Shown piece after piece: positions 56,815-64,000 of a stretch of 64,000 bases of DNA. The position numbers and the translations under genes are program-made. The stretch is taken from assembly GCF_000379465.1 (NCBI RefSeq), contig NZ_KB905381.1, positions 682,001-746,000 on the forward strand. Direction: 5' to 3'. The notes under the pieces were generated by a model. The model was not told the DNA's origin, ran no database searches, and saw only the letters and a list, made by a program, of their open reading frames with translations. Position 1 is the first letter of the stretch; the number at the start of each line of letters is the position of its first letter. The stretch comes from Sciscionella marina DSM 45152 (GTDB lineage: Bacteria > Actinomycetota > Actinomycetes > Mycobacteriales > Pseudonocardiaceae).

Positions 56815-57012
56815 CCGGTCACTAAGCTCTCGGTGCGCGCAAGATGCATGTCGAGACCGGCGATCAGAGCTGCGCGGCGTCGATGAAGACGCTACGGTAT
56901 CACCGAGTCGAGTGAGACATAGTTAACGTGTTGTCCCCCGATCGGAGCCCTGAGCGGGGCAAACTGCTCTAATCGACCGACGACGTGCGTGGGTGTGCGC
57001 GCCGAGAGCGAG

Positions 57013-60000
57013 GTGACGGTGACCGATACGCGAGCGCATGTTCCCACTCGGGTCTCCGCACCCGTTGATCTGCCGGAACAGGCCGCGCTCACCTGCGCGG
57101 CCGATGGGCGGGTCGTGCGCTGTAATGCGGCGTTCACCGATCTCTACCAGGCGGACGAGGACACGGTTCGCGGCAAGCACCTCGAAGATCTGCTCAGCGC
57201 CGACGATCGCGGTGCGCCGCTGCTCCGGCTCGCCCACGGGGCCCGGATCCCGGTACGCGCGACCCGGCTGCCCGCCGAGAGCGGTGAGCTGTTCCACGTC
57301 TGCTTCACCGACCGGTCCAAGCGGGTCGCGGCCCGGGCCGCCCTGGTCCGGCGGTATCTCGAGCTGCTAAGGATCTCGCACACCGCGGCCTTCACCTACG
57401 AGCCGGGCACCCGAACCACCCAGTGGCTGCCGAGTGGTTACCCGGTACTCGGGCTCATGCCGGGCATGCTCTCCACCGGGCTCGACGCGCTGGTGCAACT
57501 GCTGCACCCGGACGATGTGGCTCGTGCCCGCGATGCCTGGCGCGGGCATCTGCGTACCCATGAACGGATGCTGTTCGTGGCCCGCTGCCTCGCTTTCGAC
57601 GGCGGCATCACCCGGGTGTGCTGCGTCGCCGAACGGGTCGAGCAGGGGTTGACGGTCGGCTACGTCTCCGAGATCGACGAGTTCTACGGCAAGCCCGAGC
57701 AGGACAGCGAGCTGTTGCGGCGCGCGCAGGAGGCCGCCGAGATCGGGCACTGGCACATCGACCTGCGCACCGGCACGCTGAGCACGAGCGGTCGCGCGGC
57801 GAAGGCGCTCGAACCGGCGCACCGGGACGCCGCGCACATGCTGGAAGCGGTACATCCGGAGGACCGCCCGGCCGCGCAGCGCCAGCTCGACGCGATCGTC
57901 GCCGGGGAACTGCCCGGTCCGCACCGGATGGAACTGCGCTCGATCGAGGCCGACAGGTGCATGCTCGTGCACACCTACCCGGAACTCGACGACACCGGCG
58001 AGGTGGTCGGTATCGGGGGGACGGTGCAGGACGTGAGCCGGCTGCGCGCGCTCGAGCGCCAGGTCGCCGAGCAGCGGATGCAGTTGCGCGGGCTCAGCCA
58101 GTCCACCGGGATCGGCACCTGGCAGCGGGTGACCGGGGGCGATGTGGTGCACCTTTCCCCGCAGGCCTGCGCGCTGCTCGGGATCGAGCCGGCCGGGGCG
58201 CTGGACAGGTCGGTGCTGCGGGCCATGATCCACCCGGACGACCGGGAAGCCGTGGCCCAGGTGGTCGACCGGACGGACGAGGACCTGGAGGTGCTGGCGC
58301 CCGAGGTGGAGTGCCGGCTGGTGCGCCCGGACGGCGCGGTGCGCTGGCTGCGCTGGAACAGCCAGTTCGGCGGGCAGACCGCCGAGGGCGGGTACCAGGT
58401 GTTCGGCACCGTGCAGGACATGACCGAGCTGCGGGAACTGGAGCGCGAGCTCACCGATGAGCGGGCGCGCGCCGGTGGCCTCGGCAGCGCATCGGACACG
58501 GGTACCTGGACCGTCAATTTCGACAGCGAACTGGTGGAACTCACCGGTGGGGTCTTCGAAGCGTTCGGGCTGCCGTCCGGGCCGCTGGACATCACCGTGA
58601 CCCAGGGGCGGATCCATCCCGAGGACACCGAACGGGTACGGAAATTCGGCGCCGGACTGGTCAAGGGCAGCAACGACGACAAGGAACTGGACTTCCGGGC
58701 GTTCGCCGAGGACGGATCGACGCGGCTGCTGCGGGTCATCGGCCGGTTCGTGGACGAGAACGGCCCGCCGAGGCTGGTCGGCACGGTACGCGACATCACC
58801 GGCTCCGTGCGGGAACGCGAGCACATCGGGGACGATCGGGAGCGGTTGCGCGATATCGCCCGCTACTCCGAGGTCGGCGGCTGGGAATGGGAGATCGACA
58901 AGGACCACTGCGTGCTCTATGGGATCCTGCGCGAGCGCGCCAGCGGTACCGCCGACGGCAGCGGCGTGGTCCCCATGGCGACCCTGCTCGGCTTCATTCC
59001 CGAGGGGGAGCGGGACACCGCGTGGGAGATCTTCCGGCGGATCCGCGAGGGCCAGCGCATCCCGGGCCCCTTCGATTTCCGGAGCGTGCTCGACGGCCGG
59101 ACCTATGTGATCGAGACCCATCTGGAGTTCAACGAGCCCCCGGACGGTCCCTGCTTCGTCCGGGCGACCTGCCGGGACGTGACGAAGATGCGCGCACTGG
59201 AGCGCGAGATCGCCGACGACCGGGAGCGGCTGCGCGAGATCACCAGCCGCGAGGGGATCGGGGTCTGGGAATGGGTTCCCGGCGCGGAGACCTTCAGCTG
59301 CTGGGGGCTCGCCCGCGAGGTCACCGGCGCGGACGAGAACGGGGTCGCCGCGGTCGACGTGTACTACGCGCTCGTGCACCCCAAGGACCGGGCCGCGCTC
59401 GCCGAACTGGTCGGGGACCTGAGCGGCCGGGAACCACCCGCGACCGGCCAGCTCGATCTCCGGATCCGGGAGCGCGGGGACTACCGGATCATCGAGTCAC
59501 GCATCGAGGCCCGCAGGCGCGCCGACGGTGTGCTGCTGCTGCGCGGCACGGTGCGGGATGTCACCGAGGTGCGCGCGCTCGAGCGCGAACACGCCCAGGA
59601 CCGGGAACGGTTGCGTGAGCTCACGGCCGGCGCGCGGATTGGGTTCTGGGAGCGCGAGGGCGGTTCGGACACCTTCACCTGCTGGGGGATCCTGCACGAG
59701 CTGCTCGGCTCGGACGAGAAGGGCCGCACCAGCATCCGCGATCTGCTCGAGGCGGTGCATCCGGAGGACCGTTCGCGACTGGCCGCGGAATTCGACTGGT
59801 GGCCGGAGCCGGGAATCCCGACCGTGGAACACACCGAGATGCGGGTCTGGGACGGGCAGCGGTACCGGACCCTCGAGGTGCGGGTGAGCGTGCTCGAGCG
59901 TCCCGGCCGGATCCCGCTGGCCAGGGCGACCGTGCGGGACGTGACCGAGGTACGCGAGCTGGAGCGCGAACACGCTCAGGACCAGGAGCGGCTGCGCGGG

Positions 60001-63000
60001 CTGGCCAGCCACATCGAGGCCGGGGTTTGGGAGTGGGTGCCGGGCAGCGAGGTCTGCCACACCTGGGGCATGATCAGCATGATCACCGGGGTCGCGGAGG
60101 GCGGGCCACTGCCGATCAGCGATTTCTACGCGCTGCTCGACGAGGACGACCGGAACACGCTGGACAACACCATCCGGCGGTGGGCCGATCCTTCGGTGAC
60201 CACACCGACGCACATCGAGCTGCGCATCGGTGCGGGCGAGGCGCAGCGGGTAATCGAGTCGAGCATCCAGGCGATCGCGCGCGAAGACGGCACCCGGGTG
60301 GTCCGCGGGGTGTGCCGGGACCTGACCAATCTGCGCAAGCTCGAGCGCAAGGTCGGCGAGGACCAGGCGCGCTGGCGCGGCGTGGTCAGTTTCGGCGATG
60401 TCGGCTCCTTCCAGTGGGACACCACGCAGCGCGAGATCATGGTCTCCCCCGAGCTGCGCGCGCTGCTCAAACTGGGCGGGGATGTGCTCTACATCGACCA
60501 GTTCCTCGGCGAGCGGGTGCCCGAAGCCGAGCGGGAGGGCCTGTTCCGCCTCGTCGAACAGCTCGAGGGGGGTCGGCCGCCGAAGACCGATGTCGAGTTC
60601 CCGATGGTCACCCCGGACGGCGAGGAACTGATCCTCGCCGTGCACATCGACTGGTTCGAGCACCAGGGCCACCGGATCGTGTTCGGCCTGGCCAGGGACA
60701 TCACCAGGCAGCGGACCCTGGAGCGCAGGCTGGCCGACGAGGACGCGCTGCTCTCCCTCGACCGCGCTCCCGGGATCGGGGCCTGGACGCTGGACACCAC
60801 CACCGCCCGCATCGAGCCGAGCGACACCCTGCGGGACATGTTCGGTTTCGGCCGCGCGGAGGAGATCACCCTCGAACGGGTGCTGCGGATCCTGCACCCC
60901 GAGGACCGTGAGACGGTCGCCGCGCAGTACGCGCAGAGTGTGCGGGAGGGCCGCGTCGTGGCCCCGGAGACGGAGTTCCGCATCCTGCTCGGCGACGAGG
61001 TACGGACCCTGCGCAACTACCTCACGATCGTCACCGACAACATGGGCGGGCCGATGCGGATGGTCGGCACCGTCTACGACGTGACGAGCCTGCGCGAACT
61101 GCGCCAGCGCGCGATCGCGGACGAGCTGCGGGCTCCCGGCGCGGGCCGGATCATGGACCTGGGCACCTGGGAATGGGATCCGATCGCCGAGCTCATCACG
61201 TTCTCGGTCGGATTCCGCGGGCTGTTCTTCCCGGACCGGCCGGGACCGGTGCGCACCCGGGATGTGCTCGACGTGATCCATCCCGACGACCGGGACCGGA
61301 TCGCGCTGTACATGGCGAACGCGACCGATCCGGATCAGTCGGTGGTCACCGATCTGGAGTTCCGCGCCGCGCTGCCGGACGGGCAGTGGCGGGTGCTGCG
61401 GATGCACGCCGAGGTCACCATCGGGCCGGGTGGTGCCCGCCGGTTCATCGGGACCACCCACGACGTGACCGAGCAGCGGGTCCTGGAACGCCAGCTCGCC
61501 GAACACGAGGCGCTGCTTTCCGGGGCCGGCAAGGTGACCGGGGTCGCGACCTGGTCCTGGGACGGCGCGACGGGAGCCGTCGACTGCAGCCCCGCGCTGC
61601 GGGACCTGCTCGGCATCGCGAACGACGGCAACCCGATCACCAGGGAACGGCTCAACCACGTCGTGCACCGGCACGACCGGCTCGCGGTGGCGAACAGCCT
61701 CGGCAGGCTCAGCTACACCGACGGACCGCTGCGCGCCGATGTGGAATGCCGCGTGGTGCAGCCCGGTGGCGCGATCCGGGTGCTGCGCGTATACGGCGAG
61801 GTGGCCAGCAATCCGGAGGCCACCTACCGGCGGATCATCGGCACCGTGCACGACCTGACCCGGCTGCGCGAACTGGAGCGGGAGGTCGCGCACGACCGGG
61901 TGCAGCTGGCCGAGGCGCGCCGGACCGCGCGGATCGGCAGCTGGGCCTGGCGGGTCGGTTCGTCCGAACTGGAGATCGGCGCGGAGGCCTACGAGGTGTT
62001 CGGTCTGGACGCCGAGCGGGTCGGTACCTTCGAGCGGGCACTCGAACGGATCCACGCCGACGACAAGGCCAAGCTCGAGGCGGCGATCTCCCGGGTGCTC
62101 GGGCCGGTCGGCAGCGGCGAGGTGGAGCTGCGCTACCGGGACGGTGAGGATCACTACAAGCGGGTGTACGTCTACGGGGAACGCATCACCGACGAGAACG
62201 GCGAGCAGTGGCTGGTCGGGAACGTGCACGACCTGACCCGGCTGCGCGAACTCGAGCAGGCGGTCGAGGAGGGCGAGACCCGCCTCGCCGGGCTCAACCG
62301 GGTGCTGGAGATCGGCACCTGGTCCTGGGACGCCGGGGCGAACACGGTGGAGTTGTCCGCGCGGCTGCGGGAATTGTGGCGGTTCGCCGTGGAGGACCAG
62401 CCGGGAACCGAGGACCTCATCGAGCGGTTGCACGAGGAGGACCGCAGGCGGGTCTGGCAGCAGTGCCGGACGGTGCTGCGGACCGGAAGGGCCGCCGAGT
62501 TCGAGACCCGGTTCTCTGATATGCACGGGAATCCGCACAAGATCCACGTGTTCGCCGAGCGCAAGACCGATGCCGAGGGCAACCGGCGGCTGGTCGGCTC
62601 CGCCTACGACCTCACCGAGCAGTGGCTGGCCGAGACGAAGGTGGAACGGTCCGGGCAGCGCTACGCCGACCTGGTCGCGGCGAGCCCGATGGGGATCGCG
62701 CTGGTGGACGACCAGGCACGGATCGCCGATGTGAACGAGGCGCTGTGCGAACTGCTCGGTACCGCCCGCGAGCAGGTGGTCGGCACGGCGGTCACCGAAC
62801 TGGCCCACGATGACGACCAGCCCTGCTCCTACGAGTCCTTCTTCGAGTACGCGGAGGCTTCCAGCGGTCAGCCCCGCCGGTACACGGTGCGCAGGGCGGA
62901 TGGTTCCGGGGTGCCGTGCGAGGTGCGCACCGCGGCCTCGGTGCAGGACGACGGGCGCACGTTCTGGGTGATGATGTACACCGGCGTCGGCGAGCAGGGA

Positions 63001-64000
63001 GCGGACGCGAAGCCGCGCGGGGTGGACGAGCTGACCGGGCTGCTCAATCGTGCCGGGGTACAGGCCGAGCTGCGGGCACTGCTCGCGAACGGGCACGCCG
63101 CGCAATTGGCCGTGCTGTTCTGCGATGTGGACAATTTCGCCCGGATCAACGATTCGCTCGGTCACGATTTCGGCGACGACGTACTCATCGCGCTCGCCGA
63201 GCGGCTGCGCACCGAACTGCCCCCGCACTGTGCCGCCGCGCGGCACTCCGGGGACGAGTTCGTGGTGGTGTGCTCGGATGTGCGCGCGGTCGGCGGGCTC
63301 GACCGGCTCGCCGAGCGGATCAGCGAACTGCTCGGGCAGCCCGCGGTCGTGCACGGCCAGCAGGTGCAGGTCTCGGTGTCCATCGGGGCCGCGGTACCGA
63401 GCGATGGCCTGGACAACGAGGTCGATCTGCTGCGTTTCGCCGACGCGGCCATGTTCGAGAGCAAGCGCGGGGGCAGCGGCAGTTTCTCGGTCGCGGGCGT
63501 CGCGCTGATCGAGTCGATGGGCGGCAAACTGCAACTGGAATCCCAGCTGCGCCAGGCATTGGCGGGCGCGGACCCGGATTCCGGACTGGTGCTGCACTTC
63601 CAGTCCATTGTGGACACTCAGGGCGTCGTCGTCGGTGCCGAGGCACTGGTGCGCTGGAACCACCCGGAGCGCGGAATGCTGTCCCCGGACAAATTCCTGA
63701 CCGTCGCCGCGGAGGCGGATCTGTTGCGGGCGCTGGACAACTGGGTGCTGCGCAGCGCGCTCGCCGAGGCGAGCCGCTGGCCGGACAGCGGGCGCCCGGT
63801 GCGGGTCGCGGTGAACCTCTCCGCACTGCTGCCCGGAACCCAGGAATTCGACGAGACGGTGCGCGCGGTGCTCGCCGAGACCGGGATCGATCCGTCGCGG
63901 GTGGTGCTCGAGCTCGTGGAGACCTCGCTCGTCACGCTGCCCGCGGAGGGCATCGCGGTGATGCGCGAACTCGTCGCGGACGGGGTGCAGTTCGCCGTGG
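57013..64000 (+). CDS. Giant multi-PAS GGDEF-EAL protein (3' end outside window)
   Basis: One uninterrupted frame of 2,329 codons to the window edge. It encodes about 16 PAS-like units of 120-130 residues, each beginning near a GxWxW segment and most ending GTVxD(V/L)TxxRxLER, followed by a charged helical linker. After the last PAS (VAASPMGIALVDDQARIADV) comes a GGDEF domain (DELTGLLNR near 2005, signature SGDEF at 2079-2083, no RxxD inhibitory site). An EAL domain follows (AEALVRWNHP near 2209, VNLSA, LELVETS), cut at the edge. It predicts c-di-GMP synthesis and breakdown. No signal peptide or membrane helix is seen, so it is cytoplasmic. The start is uncertain (GTG 56989, 56995, 57013 or 57019). 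Confidence 0.9.
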   Translation, partial: MTVTDTRAHVPTRVSAPVDLPEQAALTCAADGRVVRCNAAFTDLYQADEDTVRGKHLEDLLSADDRGAPLLRLAHGARIPVRATRLPAESGELFHVCFTDRSKRVAARAALVRRYLELLRISHTAAFTYEPGTRTTQWLPSGYPVLGLMPGMLSTGLDALVQLLHPDDVARARDAWRGHLRTHERMLFVARCLAFDGGITRVCCVAERVEQGLTVGYVSEIDEFYGKPEQDSELLRRAQEAAEIGHWHIDLRTGTLSTSGRAAKALEPAHRDAAHMLEAVHPEDRPAAQRQLDAIVAGELPGPHRMELRSIEADRCMLVHTYPELDDTGEVVGIGGTVQDVSRLRALERQVAEQRMQLRGLSQSTGIGTWQRVTGGDVVHLSPQACALLGIEPAGALDRSVLRAMIHPDDREAVAQVVDRTDEDLEVLAPEVECRLVRPDGAVRWLRWNSQFGGQTAEGGYQVFGTVQDMTELRELERELTDERARAGGLGSASDTGTWTVNFDSELVELTGGVFEAFGLPSGPLDITVTQGRIHPEDTERVRKFGAGLVKGSNDDKELDFRAFAEDGSTRLLRVIGRFVDENGPPRLVGTVRDITGSVREREHIGDDRERLRDIARYSEVGGWEWEIDKDHCVLYGILRERASGTADGSGVVPMATLLGFIPEGERDTAWEIFRRIREGQRIPGPFDFRSVLDGRTYVIETHLEFNEPPDGPCFVRATCRDVTKMRALEREIADDRERLREITSREGIGVWEWVPGAETFSCWGLAREVTGADENGVAAVDVYYALVHPKDRAALAELVGDLSGREPPATGQLDLRIRERGDYRIIESRIEARRRADGVLLLRGTVRDVTEVRALEREHAQDRERLRELTAGARIGFWEREGGSDTFTCWGILHELLGSDEKGRTSIRDLLEAVHPEDRSRLAAEFDWWPEPGIPTVEHTEMRVWDGQRYRTLEVRVSVLERPGRIPLARATVRDVTEVRELEREHAQDQERLRGLASHIEAGVWEWVPGSEVCHTWGMISMITGVAEGGPLPISDFYALLDEDDRNTLDNTIRRWADPSVTTPTHIELRIGAGEAQRVIESSIQAIAREDGTRVVRGVCRDLTNLRKLERKVGEDQARWRGVVSFGDVGSFQWDTTQREIMVSPELRALLKLGGDVLYIDQFLGERVPEAEREGLFRLVEQLEGGRPPKTDVEFPMVTPDGEELILAVHIDWFEHQGHRIVFGLARDITRQRTLERRLADEDALLSLDRAPGIGAWTLDTTTARIEPSDTLRDMFGFGRAEEITLERVLRILHPEDRETVAAQYAQSVREGRVVAPETEFRILLGDEVRTLRNYLTIVTDNMGGPMRMVGTVYDVTSLRELRQRAIADELRAPGAGRIMDLGTWEWDPIAELITFSVGFRGLFFPDRPGPVRTRDVLDVIHPDDRDRIALYMANATDPDQSVVTDLEFRAALPDGQWRVLRMHAEVTIGPGGARRFIGTTHDVTEQRVLERQLAEHEALLSGAGKVTGVATWSWDGATGAVDCSPALRDLLGIANDGNPITRERLNHVVHRHDRLAVANSLGRLSYTDGPLRADVECRVVQPGGAIRVLRVYGEVASNPEATYRRIIGTVHDLTRLRELEREVAHDRVQLAEARRTARIGSWAWRVGSSELEIGAEAYEVFGLDAERVGTFERALERIHADDKAKLEAAISRVLGPVGSGEVELRYRDGEDHYKRVYVYGERITDENGEQWLVGNVHDLTRLRELEQAVEEGETRLAGLNRVLEIGTWSWDAGANTVELSARLRELWRFAVEDQPGTEDLIERLHEEDRRRVWQQCRTVLRTGRAAEFETRFSDMHGNPHKIHVFAERKTDAEGNRRLVGSAYDLTEQWLAETKVERSGQRYADLVAASPMGIALVDDQARIADVNEALCELLGTAREQVVGTAVTELAHDDDQPCSYESFFEYAEASSGQPRRYTVRRADGSGVPCEVRTAASVQDDGRTFWVMMYTGVGEQGADAKPRGVDELTGLLNRAGVQAELRALLANGHAAQLAVLFCDVDNFARINDSLGHDFGDDVLIALAERLRTELPPHCAAARHSGDEFVVVCSDVRAVGGLDRLAERISELLGQPAVVHGQQVQVSVSIGAAVPSDGLDNEVDLLRFADAAMFESKRGGSGSFSVAGVALIESMGGKLQLESQLRQALAGADPDSGLVLHFQSIVDTQGVVVGAEALVRWNHPERGMLSPDKFLTVAAEADLLRALDNWVLRSALAEASRWPDSGRPVRVAVNLSALLPGTQEFDETVRAVLAETGIDPSRVVLELVETSLVTLPAEGIAVMRELVADGVQFAV

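Noticed and set aside
57673-62608. The 381-bp periodicity considered as a DNA repeat or CRISPR-like array
   Set aside because: The period is in the protein: units share short motifs but little DNA identity, in one open frame. No CRISPR repeat-spacer pattern is present anywhere in the window.
59497-63663. A 1,388-codon open frame on the minus strand opposite the PAS array
   Set aside because: It has no recognisable domains, and its length follows from the high GC third positions of the plus-strand gene, which encodes clear PAS, GGDEF and EAL domains.

Overview
This window comes from a very GC-rich actinobacterium, most probably a member of the Pseudonocardiales. The taxonomic call is an inference from gene content. 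Supporting genes include a mycothiol-dependent formaldehyde dehydrogenase, the coenzyme F420 genes fbiA and fbiB, WhiB2 and WhiB1, MtrA-MtrB-LpqB, a SigH/RsrA-type redox sigma factor pair, the PdtaS kinase, and a 24-residue ribosomal protein like mycobacterial bL37. From about 9.5 kb to 53 kb the gene order and orientations follow, with insertions and gaps, the Mycobacterium tuberculosis block Rv3214 to Rv3262. This is therefore core actinobacterial chromosome. Additions to it include a SulP-carbonic anhydrase fusion between tmk and mtrA, and a GT2-membrane fusion gene beside whiB2.

Layout. 1-5.8 kb: a GntR-TetR regulator (cut by the left edge) divergent from an FAD monooxygenase, then mscR, a secreted C39-like peptidase, a hotdog thioesterase and a gene of unknown function. 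5.8-11.9 kb: a Tat-exported metallophosphoesterase, the fbiA-fbiB-Nudix operon, and a divergent AraC regulator/methyltransferase pair. 12-22.6 kb: an M50 protease, whiB2, a 1,081-residue GT2-membrane protein, a zincin-like protein without its zinc histidines, a DUF3499 gene, then manB, a Trm112-like gene, a SIS-like isomerase, manA and a CDF transporter (mannose activation and metal efflux). 22.7-33.5 kb: sahH, tmk, SulP-CA, mtrA-mtrB-lpqB, comF, hpf. 33.6-47 kb: secA, an Rv3235-type gene, an RNA methyltransferase, a WS/DGAT-like protein, a lipoprotein, aroA-rsgA, a SRAP protein, a hydrolase, htpG and ybaK. 47-53.3 kb: sigH-rsrA, bL37, pdtaS, whiB1, a lipid kinase, a small membrane protein and a Gpm2-like phosphatase. 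53.3-57 kb: a DUF4442 gene, a decayed cholesterol oxidase pseudogene, rmlC and malic enzyme. 57-64 kb: one enormous gene encoding about sixteen tandem PAS-like units followed by GGDEF and EAL domains. It runs off the right edge.

Regulation visible in the sequence: many genes begin 6-8 nt after a TANNNT -10 box, which indicates leaderless transcripts. sigH has a consensus SigH/SigR promoter placed so that stress transcripts would encode an N-terminally extended isoform. whiB1 has two CRP-type palindromes exactly 50 bp apart. Strong hairpin terminators separate several transcription units.

The observations most worth a second look are the PAS-array c-di-GMP protein, the predicted long SigH isoform, a pair of 78-nt linker mini-ORFs that bridge neighbouring genes through 4-nt stop/start overlaps, a 60-bp structured repeat found at two convergent gene ends, and the hairpin array near 51.9 kb.
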